In this document: positions 19,051 through 26,983 of the stretch, piece after piece
How the letters are laid out: every line of letters begins with the position of its first letter
Position numbering within the stretch: position 1 is the first letter of the stretch
Source: Pseudomonas monteilii NBRC 103158 = DSM 14164
Lineage (GTDB): Bacteria; Pseudomonadota; Gammaproteobacteria; Pseudomonadales; Pseudomonadaceae
Assembly (NCBI RefSeq): GCF_000730605.1
Contig: NZ_BBIS01000025.1
Coordinates: 1-64,000 of the forward strand
Direction: 5' to 3'
Length of the DNA stretch: 64,000 nucleotides
Translations under genes and position numbers: made by a program
The notes under the pieces: model-generated
Seen by the model: the letters and a program-made list of their open reading frames with translations, nothing else
What the model was told of the DNA's origin: nothing
The model's database searches: none

Positions 19051-19943
19051 TTCACCTCCGGGATTCGGGTATTGGAATGCAGAACCTCAAGCAGCGCCTG
19101 CGCTGCGGTGGAAAGCTTGTGTTCGCTAAGGGCAATCACGCCGATGCGCCGCTCGACCGTGGGCTCAACCAAGGTCACGCAACGGGCGCCCAGCTCCTGC
19201 ATCTGGTTGATGCACAGCGCCGGTACGGCACTGACCCCCAGGCCGCTGGCGACCATGCGGCCGATGGTCGCCAACTGGTGGCTTTCGAAGGCCACGGCCA
19301 GTTTGCCGTGCTGGGGGGCCACATTCTGCTCCATCAGCAGGCGCACTGCCGAAGGACGTTGCAGGGCGACGAAGTCTTCGGCCATCAGCTGTGCCCAGCT
19401 CACCTCGGGCAGCAGTGCCAGGGGCGAGTCGGCAGGCACCACCGCGACGAAACGGTCCATGTATAACGGGTGGAAGTCCAGCCCGTCGATGTTGTCCGGC
19501 TCGAAGCCGATGCCCAGTTCGACGCGGCGATGGCGCACCAGTTCCTGCACCTGTTCATTGATCACGTCATGCACGGTGACGTTGACCTTGGGGTAGCGTT
19601 GGCGAAACACCTTGAGCGAGTGGGGCAGCAGGTTGCCGGCGAAGGCCGGCATGGCTGCCACCGCCACGCGGCCGAGTTGCAAGGTGAAGCGCTGGCGCAG
19701 CATCTCCTCGGTGTCGTCCCAATCGGCCAGAAGCCGCCGTGCCAGTGGCAGCAGCACTTCGCCTTCGGCGGTCAGGCTGACGCTGCGCGTGGTGCGGCTG
19801 AGCAGGGCACCGCCGAGGTTTTCTTCCAGCGCCTTGATGGTCAGGCTGAGAGCGGGCTGTGACACATGCAAGTGCTCTCCGGCCTGGGCAAAGCTCTGAT
19901 ACTTGGCCACGGCGACAAAAGCACGCAGTTGCTTGACGTTCAT
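19038..19943 (-). CDS. LysR-family transcriptional regulator
   Basis: This is a 301-aa LysR-type regulator starting at [20 protein letters not shown]; an in-frame ATG at 19976 would add 11 residues with no family likeness. The N-terminal helix-turn-helix spans about residues 4-62 ([20 protein letters not shown]), followed by the substrate-binding-protein-like effector domain. It is divergent from scoA, with about 140 bp between the starts, and its stop lies inside the start of the aldo/keto reductase gene. The divergent position makes regulation of scoAB-atoE plausible; this is inference from gene order only. Confidence 0.88.
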   Translation of the reverse strand: MNVKQLRAFVAVAKYQSFAQAGEHLHVSQPALSLTIKALEENLGGALLSRTTRSVSLTAEGEVLLPLARRLLADWDDTEEMLRQRFTLQLGRVAVAAMPAFAGNLLPHSLKVFRQRYPKVNVTVHDVINEQVQELVRHRRVELGIGFEPDNIDGLDFHPLYMDRFVAVVPADSPLALLPEVSWAQLMAEDFVALQRPSAVRLLMEQNVAPQHGKLAVAFESHQLATIGRMVASGLGVSAVPALCINQMQELGARCVTLVEPTVERRIGVIALSEHKLSTAAQALLEVLHSNTRIPEVKCVT

Positions 19944-20081
19944 GACAGGCCTTTTTTGTTTTGTAAAAGTTATCAATCAATGACGAAAACAAAATTAACA
20001 AATCAGTCGCTTACGGTGAAGATGTCTGCACACGCTCACCGACAGCTTCGTCGGTTCAACAACTACAAAAGGCGGATCAGC

Positions 20082-20780
20082 ATGGCCGGACTGGACAAGC
20101 GCGTTGCAACCTATGAACAGGCCCTTGAAGGCCTGACCGACAACATGACGGTACTGGCCGGTGGTTTCGGCCTGTGCGGCATCCCGGAAAACCTCATTGG
20201 CGAAATCAAGCGGCGCGGCGTCAAGGGCCTGACCGTGGTTTCCAACAACTGCGGCGTCGACGGCTTTGGCCTGGGCGTACTGCTGGAAGACCGGCAGATC
20301 CGCAAGATGGTCGCTTCCTACGTGGGCGAAAACGCCGAGTTCGAACGCCAGCTGCTCAGCGGCGAGCTGGAGGTGGAGCTGACTCCGCAGGGCACCCTCG
20401 CCGAGAAAATGCGCGCAGGAGGTGCCGGTATTCCGGCGTTCTACACCGCCACCGGGTACGGCACCCCGGTTGCCGACGGCAAGGAGGTGCGCGAGTTCAA
20501 GGGCCGCAAGTACATCCTTGAAGAGTCCATCACAGGCGACTTCGCCATCGTCAAGGGCTGGAAGGCTGACCACTACGGCAACGTGGTGTACCGCAACACG
20601 GCGCAAAACTTCAACCCGCTGGCAGCCACCGCCGGCAAGATCACCGTGGTCGAAGTGGAAGAAATCGTCGAGCCAGGCGTCCTGTTGCCCAGCGAAATCC
20701 ATACCCCGGGCATCTATGTGGACCGGGTTATCGTCGGCACCTTCGAAAAGCGTATCGAAAAGCGCACCGTCAAGGCCTGA
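20082..20780 (+). CDS. scoA: 3-oxoacid CoA-transferase subunit A
   Basis: This is the alpha subunit of the succinyl-CoA/acetyl-CoA:acetoacetate CoA-transferase, which activates acetoacetate and related short-chain acids. The 232-aa protein shows the glycine-rich CoA-binding motif [19 protein letters not shown] near residue 20 and the family end [20 protein letters not shown] chose the ATG at 20082 ([13 protein letters not shown]), which has AAAAGGCGG upstream, over the far longer open frame. It is followed by scoB after 35 bp, the standard heterodimer arrangement. The atoE transporter gene expected next is interrupted by the mobile element. Confidence 0.93.
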   Translation: MAGLDKRVATYEQALEGLTDNMTVLAGGFGLCGIPENLIGEIKRRGVKGLTVVSNNCGVDGFGLGVLLEDRQIRKMVASYVGENAEFERQLLSGELEVELTPQGTLAEKMRAGGAGIPAFYTATGYGTPVADGKEVREFKGRKYILEESITGDFAIVKGWKADHYGNVVYRNTAQNFNPLAATAGKITVVEVEEIVEPGVLLPSEIHTPGIYVDRVIVGTFEKRIEKRTVKA

Positions 20781-20815
20781 GTGCCATCCACCAGAACAAC
20801 AAAGAGATCCTGACC

Positions 20816-21472
20816 ATGGCACTGACCCGCGAACAGATGGCGCAACGCGTTGCCCGCGAACTGAAGGACGGCTACTACGTGAACCTGGGTATCGGCATTC
20901 CGACCCTGGTGGCCAACTACGTCCCCGCCGACATGGATGTGATGCTGCAATCGGAAAACGGCCTGCTCGGCATGGGCGAATTCCCGACCGAAAGTACGAT
21001 TGATGCCGACATGATCAACGCCGGCAAGCAAACCGTCACCGCCCGCCGCGGTGCCTCGATCTTCGATTCGGCGCAGTCGTTCGCCATGATCCGAGGCGGC
21101 CACGTCGACCTGACCGTACTGGGGGCCTTCGAGGTGGACGTGCATGGCAACATCGCCTCGTGGATGATCCCGGGCAAGCTGGTCAAGGGCATGGGCGGTG
21201 CCATGGACCTGGTGGCTGGCGCCGATAACATCATCGTCACCATGACCCACGCCTCCAAGGACGGCGAGTCCAAACTGTTGCCGCAGTGCAGCCTGCCACT
21301 CACCGGCGCTGGCTGCATCCGCAAGGTGCTGACCGACCTGGCCTACCTGGAAATCGAAGACGGCGCCTTCATCCTGCGCGAGACCGCACCAGGGGTGAGC
21401 GTTGAGGAAATCATCGAGAAAACCGCCGGCAAGCTGATCGTGCCGGATGATGTGAAGGAAATGACCTTCTAA
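20816..21472 (+). CDS. scoB: 3-oxoacid CoA-transferase subunit B
   Basis: This is the beta subunit of the acetoacetate CoA-transferase and carries the catalytic glutamate that forms the enzyme-CoA thioester. In this 218-aa protein that residue lies in the motif LQSENGLLGMG, near residue 43. The N-terminal VNLGIGIPTLVANYVP and the later GAFEVDVHGNIASWMIPGK are family hallmarks. It forms an operon with scoA. Beyond the stop are a REP palindrome pair and then the truncated atoE. Confidence 0.94.
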   Translation: MALTREQMAQRVARELKDGYYVNLGIGIPTLVANYVPADMDVMLQSENGLLGMGEFPTESTIDADMINAGKQTVTARRGASIFDSAQSFAMIRGGHVDLTVLGAFEVDVHGNIASWMIPGKLVKGMGGAMDLVAGADNIIVTMTHASKDGESKLLPQCSLPLTGAGCIRKVLTDLAYLEIEDGAFILRETAPGVSVEEIIEKTAGKLIVPDDVKEMTF

Positions 21473-21490
21473 TCACTCGCTTTACACCGC

Positions 21491-21613
21491 CCCCTGTAGG
21501 AGCGGCCTTGTGTCGCGAAAGGGCTGCAAAGCAGCCCCGCGATTTCGGCCTCGACGCTGAGATCAGGGGCCGCTTTGCGGCCCTTTCGCGACACAAAGCT
21601 GCTCCTACAGGGG
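21491..21613. repeat. Pair of inverted REP elements (BIME-like)
   Basis: Two REP-type palindromes face each other. The outer arms CCCCTGTAGGAGC and GCTCCTACAGGGG bracket inner GTGTCGCGAAAGGGC and GCCCTTTCGCGACAC arms. This is the common extragenic palindrome of the P. putida group. It lies between scoB and atoE, where it may dampen readthrough or stabilise scoAB mRNA ends. Confidence 0.85.
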
Positions 21614-21664
21614 TTTTGTGTTTTTGCTGTTTTATCCGATAAAACCAATAAAAGGAATTCAACT

Positions 21665-21877
21665 GTGGCCGCTGAAATCCAAGACAGCCGCTCCGCCCGC
21701 TTTGCCTTGCGTTGTTCCAACTGGGCGGAACGCTGGTTCCCCGATTCCTGGGTGTTCGCCGCGCTGGCGGTGCTGCTGGTGTGCATCGGCGCGCTGGCCA
21801 TGGGGGCCAAGCCGACCGACACCGCCAAAGCCTTTGGCGATGGCTTCTGGAGCCTGATTCCGTTCACCATACTTTAG
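21665..21877 (+). pseudogene. atoE: atoE 5' fragment (interrupted short-chain fatty acid transporter)
   Basis: This is the N-terminal part of the AtoE-family short-chain fatty acid transporter. It starts at GTG 21665, 9 bases after AAGGA (VAAEIQDSRSARFALRCSNW). The first membrane segment WVFAALAVLLVCIGALAM is present. After 68 host codons, ending ...FWSLIPFT, the frame enters the inserted element at the AT core (21869-21870) and stops two codons later. The remaining 404 codons resume at 33839. The two halves join in frame without gain or loss, so the gene was intact before insertion. Confidence 0.92.
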
Positions 21878-21892
21878 GCTGCAATCCTGTAG
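21850..21892. other. attL: left attachment junction of the inserted element
   Basis: Host atoE sequence (…CCGTTCACC) meets element sequence (ACTTTAGGCTGCA…) across the dinucleotide AT at 21869-21870, which also occurs at the right junction (33839-33840). A 2-bp shared core is what large serine integrases leave. The element arm carries GCTGCA at +8 to +13 from the core, mirrored at the right end. Confidence 0.8.
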
Positions 21893-21934
21893 ACTAGCCC
21901 CATTAAGGTTTAGGCCAGCGTTCACGGGGGCTGT

Positions 21935-23482
21935 GTGAAGAAACAAGCGATATCGTACATCCGTTTTTCGAGTGGTAAACAGGCCAAGGGCAGTAGCGAA
22001 TGGCGGCAGGATGCCAAAGTGGCTCACTGGCTCACTCAACACCCCGATTACGAACCGTCAGACCTCAGCTTTGAGGACTTGGGCAAATCTGGTTGGAAAG
22101 GTGCGCACATCGAAGGTGGCATGGGTGAGCTGCTGGCCGCTGTAGAAGCTGGCTTCATCCGTCCGGGTGCTGTTGTCCTTGTCGAAGCTCTCGACCGTGC
22201 TGGGCGACTCGATGTAGCCGATATGCTCGCCACTGTAATCACTCCAATTCTCAGAGCTGGTGTGTCACTGTACACATTGGACGATGATGTTGAGTATACG
22301 AAAGACAGCTTGAACGGGGGGCACATCTACCTGCTCGTTGCCAAGATACAGGCTGCAAACCAATTCTCAGAACGGCTTAGCGAACGTGTTAACAAAAGCT
22401 ATGTCAGGCGTCGAGAGGAAGCCGCACAGGGCAAAATTCCTAAGAGACGCACACCTCTATGGCTTGATGGTGATGGGCAGCTAATCGAACACCTCGCACC
22501 TCATATCAAACAAGCATTTGAACTGTACGCCGATGGGTTTGGCGAGCGTAGGATTCTCAGAAGGTTGCAGGAAACTGGCATCCCTGAATTTCAGGGATTG
22601 TACGGGAGCACGCTGAAACGCTGGTTACAGAACAAGATTGCCATTGGCAATTGGGGTGACATTGTGAATGTATACCCTGCTGTGGTCGATCCTGAGCTTT
22701 TCTATCGTGTGCAAGAACGCATTGCAGGGAATAAGACAACACGGCCTGCCAGCCCCTCTAAGCACGCACTGACGGGAATTGTGAAGTGTGGGCACTGTGG
22801 ACGTAATTACAATTACCACGTGTTCAAGGAGCAGCCTACGGTGTTGCAGTGTAGTAATCGGTTTATGACCACTGCTGAGAAGTGCGAGAACAGCAAGAGT
22901 GTTCCGTTAGCTGTTGTAGAATTCGTGCTACTGAAAACATCACAGCAGGCCAGGGTTGAGGCTATCCGCAAGAAGAAGCTCACTGTCAATCAGAAGCGTG
23001 TGATTGTGATTGAGGGCGAGATTGCCAGCATTACACAGAGGTTGCAAGGGTTAGCACGTGTTATTGGTAGAATTGGTGATGAACCTGAGCTAGTACAGCA
23101 ATTTGATGAGCTGTCTGCACAGAGGGAGACACTACAGAAGGAACTGGAGTCTATCAGTGCGAGCGGATCAGATGTGTCCATTCTGGATCAGGTGCAGGAT
23201 ATTCAAATCACTGACGCCGATCCTATGCAGCTTGGAGCAGACTTGCAGACGGTTGGTTACACGATCACTTGCACTATGGATGGCAAGCTTGTCACGACGC
23301 ACGGAGAAATCAGAGAATGGGAGTATGTTGGGTATCAGCGTGCATCTGATTCTTACGTTGTGAAGGAAGGTGGGCAATCGTCCGCAGGACAATTTACGGC
23401 TATTCCTGTTGCACCTTTCAGGAACGGGAGTGAAAACATTATGGAAGCTTTGGGCTTGAAATTAAATCTTATTAAGGAATGA
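21935..23482 (+). CDS. Large serine recombinase (integrase)
   Basis: This is the probable integrase of the element: a site-specific recombinase that cuts both strands at a 2-bp core through a serine-DNA link. The 515-aa protein has an N-terminal resolvase domain with YIRFSSGKQ (nucleophile Ser12 or Ser13) and the EALDRAGR motif (Arg88 and Arg91). A recombinase domain follows (about 165-265), then a zinc ribbon (Cys285, Cys288, Cys306, Cys317), a coiled coil (about 360-405) and a C-terminal tail. The start is GTG at 21935, behind a GGGGG run. It is 65 bp from attL, the usual place for an integrase, and is followed after 4 bp by a membrane-protein gene. Confidence 0.94.
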   Translation: MKKQAISYIRFSSGKQAKGSSEWRQDAKVAHWLTQHPDYEPSDLSFEDLGKSGWKGAHIEGGMGELLAAVEAGFIRPGAVVLVEALDRAGRLDVADMLATVITPILRAGVSLYTLDDDVEYTKDSLNGGHIYLLVAKIQAANQFSERLSERVNKSYVRRREEAAQGKIPKRRTPLWLDGDGQLIEHLAPHIKQAFELYADGFGERRILRRLQETGIPEFQGLYGSTLKRWLQNKIAIGNWGDIVNVYPAVVDPELFYRVQERIAGNKTTRPASPSKHALTGIVKCGHCGRNYNYHVFKEQPTVLQCSNRFMTTAEKCENSKSVPLAVVEFVLLKTSQQARVEAIRKKKLTVNQKRVIVIEGEIASITQRLQGLARVIGRIGDEPELVQQFDELSAQRETLQKELESISASGSDVSILDQVQDIQITDADPMQLGADLQTVGYTITCTMDGKLVTTHGEIREWEYVGYQRASDSYVVKEGGQSSAGQFTAIPVAPFRNGSENIMEALGLKLNLIKE

Positions 23483-23486
23483 AGAA

Positions 23487-24011
23487 ATGGCAGTAGAAGC
23501 TGTAAGCACTGTAGCCAGCAATCCGATCTACACATCTGTAACATTCTACCTGAGCATTGCAGCTGCACTGATAAGCATTGCCACTCTCACTGTGGGCTAT
23601 ACACAGATGAAGATCGCCAGTGCAAAAGTGAAGCTGGATCTTTACAACAAGCGATTCAATGTCTATCTCTCTGCTCTGGATTATTACAAAGCTGCATGGG
23701 GCGAAGATGATGAAGATTTTAAAGAAAAGGGTTTGCAATTCATCAGATGCTACAGAGAATCCAAATTTTTATTTGATGAAAAAGACGGAGTTTTCAACAC
23801 ACTTACTAGCATCAAGGATTGTGGCGGCCCTATTGGTGCATATCGAAAAGCTAAGGCAGAAGATCAGAAGACAGGCGGATCGAGTGCTAGCGCACTACAC
23901 GATAGGAACGACAAAGCGTTTGATCAATTGAAAAATGACTTGCTAGTGCTTGAAACACAAATGGCCAAGTATATAGATTTCAAGGTCGTTGATGGTTGGA
24001 CTTTCTTCTAA
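23487..24011 (+). CDS. Small membrane-anchored protein of unknown function
   Basis: This 174-aa protein has one hydrophobic N-terminal segment (about residues 17-38, VTFYLSIAAALISIATLTVG). A basic, helical region KIASAKVKLDLYNKRFNVYL follows, then a soluble helical domain of about 110 residues. I have seen this membrane-plus-'KLDLYnKRF' layout in uncharacterised bacterial proteins but cannot name a family with proven function. It begins 4 bp after the integrase stop, with AAGGAATGAAGAA upstream, so the two are co-expressed. A cargo role, such as superinfection exclusion, is a guess from position only. Confidence 0.7.
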   Translation: MAVEAVSTVASNPIYTSVTFYLSIAAALISIATLTVGYTQMKIASAKVKLDLYNKRFNVYLSALDYYKAAWGEDDEDFKEKGLQFIRCYRESKFLFDEKDGVFNTLTSIKDCGGPIGAYRKAKAEDQKTGGSSASALHDRNDKAFDQLKNDLLVLETQMAKYIDFKVVDGWTFF

Positions 24012-24019
24012 ATAAAATA

Positions 24020-24040
24020 AAGCCCGCTCTAGGCGGGCTT
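24020..24040 (-). terminator. Intrinsic terminator for the 24057-24506 gene
   Basis: AAGCCCGC and GCGGGCTT form an 8-bp stem around a 5-base loop. On the minus strand it is followed by TTTATTTTATTT, so it terminates the leftward gene best. It may also end the rightward integrase unit. Confidence 0.8.
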
Positions 24041-24056
24041 ATGCATTACATCGTGT

Positions 24057-24506
24057 TTAAGCGGAAAGCTCTTCCAGCTCCAGCTCTGCTGCTACCAATT
24101 CTTCTTGCATGGCCTCAATCTTAGCTTTCAGGCTGTCAACCTTGGACTGTAAGCTGGTTTTGTACGCACCCTGCAAGCGTGCAATCTCAGCTTTGATAGC
24201 CTCGGGGGAATTTGGGATAGTCGCTGCTTGAGCAGGTGTGGTGGATGGTTTTTGCACTGGGGATGGCTTGTTACCGGGTAGCCAAGTACGGAACGTGGCG
24301 TAGGGAGGAACCAGCACACCATCTTGGCTTTGTCCGCGTAGCCATGTCAGAGATTCTTGACCAGAAGCCTGAAAAGAAGACATCAGAGCTGGCCTGTCGC
24401 AGTGCTTGGACGGCGTTTGGACATACCCGTGTTGGGTATTCCACGATTGGCCTATGTCAGACCTGAGCACAGTACCTTCTGGCATTGGGATAACTGGTGT
24501 TGCCAT
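24057..24506 (-). CDS. Hypothetical protein with C-terminal coiled coil
   Basis: This 149-aa protein is not recognised. The N-terminal 80 residues are low in charge and contain QESLTWLRGQSQDGVLVPPY and FRTWLPG. A Pro/Ala/Ser-rich linker (about 80-100) leads to a strongly helical, acidic C-terminus (AEIARLQGAYKTSLQ..., then ELVAAELELEELSA) likely to form a coiled coil. AGAGGTG lies before the ATG and a good terminator follows the stop, so it is probably a real single-gene unit. Upstream lie two direct copies of TCTAGAATGT (24518-24527 and 24543-24552), 25 bp apart, which could bind a regulator. Confidence 0.65.
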   Translation of the reverse strand: MATPVIPMPEGTVLRSDIGQSWNTQHGYVQTPSKHCDRPALMSSFQASGQESLTWLRGQSQDGVLVPPYATFRTWLPGNKPSPVQKPSTTPAQAATIPNSPEAIKAEIARLQGAYKTSLQSKVDSLKAKIEAMQEELVAAELELEELSA

Positions 24507-24967
24507 CGTCTTGCACCTCTAGAATGTGTTATGTGATCCAATTCTAGAATGTTAGCAGGAATTCTGCAAGGACCATTTCTGTACGAAATCCAATCCCGCC
24601 GCCAAAAATTTTGAGCACTTGCAGGTGTTCTCAGATTCCAGCCAGAAAAAGTAATCGCTGAAGCTCAGGAAAACTGATTCTGAAATCGGGGGTATCCGCA
24701 GAGCTTCTTAACGCAATTGCGGCTGCCCAAATGAGAAACGTTTGGAAAATAGAAATAACTCTGGCAGGGCGTGCCGTGGGGCAAGCTCTGATGGCTCGCA
24801 TTTGAGAGGGGAATTACTCACTATGTGAATAGGATCTGTCGTAGACAAATGTCTACACAAAATCTGCATTAGAATGTGGCTGGAGGCCACGTAATACGCA
24901 GGGTTGGGGCGGATACCTGCGTTACACTCGGGCTCCTACCTCAAGGGGGCCAGAATACACTGGCGTG
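24507..24967. other. Non-coding region with direct repeats, a palindrome and repeat copy A
   Basis: No credible gene occurs in these 461 bp. From left to right they hold two direct TCTAGAATGT repeats (24518 and 24543), about 270 bp without a clear feature, a perfect 16-bp palindrome GTAGACAAATGTCTAC (24841-24856), and repeat copy A (24863-24947). A GCCAG-AATACA-CTGGC hairpin lies just beyond the stop of the small serine recombinase. The palindrome is a plausible operator or small-RNA stem. Confidence 0.55.
24863..24947. repeat. 85-bp structured repeat, copy A
   Basis: This 85-bp stretch aligns without gaps to 26889-26973 (58 of 85 positions identical by hand count). Identity is concentrated in blocks: TCTGCATT, GGCTGGAG, GTAAT-n-CGC, GCGTTACA and CTCCTACCT. 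GGAG can pair with CTCC, and GTAA/CGC with GCG/TTAC, giving two nested stems in both copies; copy A adds AGG/CCT to the inner stem. It starts about 20 bp beyond the stop of the leftward small recombinase gene. Confidence 0.75.
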
Positions 24968-25666
24968 TTAAAACGACACGTTGAGGGCCAGCATAAGGCG
25001 CCTTACAGATGTGGCAGTGAAATTGGAGCCACGTGGAGAACGTTGGCCCTTTCTGTTCAAGCAGTCAGCGACCGATTGAAGCGTGTTGATCTTGTTGTAT
25101 AGGCACGACTCCAGGTGCGGGCGGATGCTTTCCTGATACTTCGACACACCTGCCATACGCACAGTGTTAGCTGCTGAAATGTCAGCGACAGCACGCCCCT
25201 TGGCTTGGGCTTCTGCACGATTGTTGATCTTACGGACGGCCTCAGCGTCTCCAGCTTCTGCACGCTTCTTAAGGGATGCCAGAGCGTCTTTGGTGCGCTG
25301 TTTGATGAATGTACGTTCTTGCTCAGCCAGCACAGCGTAGATGTGGAGCTCTACTGTAGAGGCGTTGGGCATTGTGGCCACCTTGAACGTATTACGTTTC
25401 ATCAGGCCAGCGATGTGCTCAACGTCGCGGCTCAGACGATCCAGCTTGGCAACGATTACCGGATAACCAGTAGCGAACGCCTTGGCCCCTTCTGGACGCT
25501 CCAGAGGGTGCAGGCCACCAGACACGCCCACATCCTCAAACTCTTCAATAATGTTCCAGCCCTGCTGTTGGGCAGCACGTTCCACATACTCCCGTTGGGC
25601 TTCGATGCCCAAGCCAGATTCGCCTTGCCCTTTGGTCGATACTCGGTAGTAGGCAACAACGTTCAT
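24968..25666 (-). CDS. Small serine recombinase (resolvase/invertase type)
   Basis: This 232-aa site-specific recombinase has a complete N-terminal catalytic domain: YYRVSTKGQGESGLG with nucleophile Ser10, and VAKLDRLSRDV with Arg77 and Arg80. The AEQERTFIKQRTKDAL long helix leads to a C-terminal DNA-binding region ending in a helix-turn-helix-like segment (NTLQSVADCLNRKGQRSPRG). I chose the ATG at 25666, which has GAGGAA 6 bases upstream, over the open frame's ATG at 25696. It may resolve dimers, invert a segment, or move its own module; the two 85-bp repeats lie on either side of it. It is unlikely to be the main integrase, because the larger recombinase lies at the att site. Confidence 0.88.
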   Translation of the reverse strand: MNVVAYYRVSTKGQGESGLGIEAQREYVERAAQQQGWNIIEEFEDVGVSGGLHPLERPEGAKAFATGYPVIVAKLDRLSRDVEHIAGLMKRNTFKVATMPNASTVELHIYAVLAEQERTFIKQRTKDALASLKKRAEAGDAEAVRKINNRAEAQAKGRAVADISAANTVRMAGVSKYQESIRPHLESCLYNKINTLQSVADCLNRKGQRSPRGSNFTATSVRRLMLALNVSF

Positions 25667-25694
25667 GGGCGATTCCTCAGCTGGGTGTGTGCTC

Positions 25695-25723
25695 ATTTTA
25701 TCAACCCTGATTCAATTTATCAA
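25695..25723 (-). promoter_or_regulatory. Sigma70 promoter of the small recombinase gene
   Basis: On the minus strand TTGATA (25718-25723) and TAAAAT (25695-25700) are 17 bp apart, giving a start near 25688, about 20 bases before the ATG. ATTTGC lies 20 bp upstream of the -35, the same spacing as in the two phage-type promoters at 28547 and 33745. Confidence 0.65.
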
Positions 25724-26708
25724 CTGGGCTAACGGTCGTCTGTGCAAATGGTAAATCTGGAATCAGTCGGACTGGAACATGAACGATGAGAACGGATGCT
25801 ATTTGGAATTCTGAATTTGGAGAGTTTGGGAGAATCACTGAAAATTGATACTGGGTGTTGACAGAATGGTCTAACTGTGAGGTGGCAAGCAGACCGCCCT
25901 CACTCCAGAATGTGAAAATGAAATTTTTCTGGTTTGTTGCGAGAGAGAAACCGTTTTGCTTAATACATCTGACGTTGTGGCCAGACGTACAACTGTCGCA
26001 TAACTGTTACGAAGGAATGTTTGCACGTGCCTGTAAGCCAGAGAATACGGGCTGTCGAGCCTGCTAAGGCTGCTCAGAACGTCGAGAATGGAGGATTGTC
26101 CTCACGGACAAGGAGACGGGGTATGTCCTAACGGACGGGGGAATACCACTACAAAATTAGTGGATAATGTGGGGTTATTCAGGGTATTTCTGCACGGAGA
26201 TTTACCCTTTCTCAGTAGAGTTTGGCAGGATAATCCACTGGGTTCTGGTAGCCTTGGTAGTGGATGTGATTGTGTCGCACATATAAGAGAAGCCTTTGCG
26301 CTGCTGAGGACAAAACATCATGAACGAAGTGGTGCATCGTCCGTAAGGACAATTATGCGAACGCATGGAGAGGACAAACTATCGAGGAATGCCACTAAGA
26401 AGGACGTAGCGTTAGCGGAGGCTTGTACATCCAACACAACAAAACCAAAGTAACAAAAATCAGAAAGCTGTCAGCCTGTAGCTACGCGACAGGGAGATAA
26501 CACTCAATCCTACGGATTACAGAAGAGCAGAAGCAAAAGCACTCGCTAACGCTCAGACAGAAGAGCACTTTTCTTCTTGATAATGATTAGTAGATATAAC
26601 AATTACAGCTAACGCTGTATTCGTGCGTCACTTCATTCCTGAGTGCATCACCTCTCGCTCCGCTGGTGCAATTCCAGTAGGAGCATATCCACTCCGTGCG
26701 GGGCACGA

Positions 26709-26737
26709 AGTGTATTAGAATTCTGGGTTTGTGTCAA
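26709..26737 (-). promoter_or_regulatory. Leftward sigma70 promoter into the non-coding stretch
   Basis: TTGACA (26732-26737) and TACACT (26709-26714) on the minus strand are separated by 17 bp. No gene begins within 1 kb downstream; the next is the small recombinase at 25666, which has its own promoter. This suggests a non-coding transcript or a very long leader. Confidence 0.6.
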
Positions 26738-26805
26738 CTTGTATTTTGTCTTTCGTTAATCCGTTAAGGATGATTCTCATCGCTCCGCTAGCCTGTATGT
26801 CGGCT

Positions 26806-26863
26806 CTACAGTGAGTCAGTTCCAATGCTGTGCTGTAGGGCGATGCCCGCCCTCACGCATTGG
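26806..26863. other. Interleaved inverted repeats, possible pseudoknot
   Basis: CTACAG (26806-26811) can pair with CTGTAG (26833-26838), and CCAATGC (26822-26828) with GCATTGG (26857-26863). The two pairings cross, which gives either a pseudoknot or two alternative folds. A further GGGCG-ATG-CGCC-type stem lies inside. It sits downstream of the HNH gene and next to repeat copy B. Confidence 0.5.
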
Positions 26864-26873
26864 CAATCACCCA

Positions 26874-26973
26874 TTTCCATGCAGATTTTCTGCATTGGAA
26901 AACGGCTGGAGCCCTTGTAATCCGCGGCCTAGAGGGTGGAGTAAGCGTTACATGCGTACTCCTACCTTACGGG
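26874..26973. repeat. 85-bp structured repeat, copy B, with flanking hairpin
   Basis: Copy B (26889-26973) matches copy A in all conserved blocks and keeps both predicted stems (GGAG/CTCC and GTAA-CGC/GCG-TTAC). Its left edge is part of a strong hairpin, TTTCCATGCAGA with TCTGCATTGGAAA (26874-26901, loop TTT, one bulge). It begins 10 bp beyond the HNH gene stop, mirroring copy A's place after the recombinase gene. Confidence 0.75.
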
Positions 26974-26983
26974 CTGTCTATCG

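Larger units (their letters stand above)
25667..26983. other. Long non-coding stretch rich in small hairpins
   Basis: About 1.3 kb lacks a convincing gene, unusual in an otherwise packed element. The only sizeable open frame (26088-26453, plus) has no ribosome site. Hairpins include GTGAGG/CCTCAC (25877-25903), TTGTCC-TCAC-GGACAA (26096-26111), GTCC-TAAC-GGAC (26125-26136), GTCC-GTAA-GGAC (26339-26350), and repeated GCTAACGC and CGCTCCGCT motifs. On the minus strand two loops read GTGA and GTAA (GNRA type). A leftward promoter (26709-26737) would transcribe most of it. A structured RNA is possible; decayed genes are the alternative. Confidence 0.5.

Noticed and set aside
26088..26453. 121-codon plus-strand frame in the non-coding stretch of the element
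   Set aside because: No ribosome site, odd composition, and it runs through several of the small hairpins; looks like chance.
26874..26973. IscB/TnpB-type guide RNA system
   Set aside because: The structured repeat beside an HNH gene invites this, but the 378-aa protein lacks recognisable RuvC and IscB features; kept only as a loose analogy.
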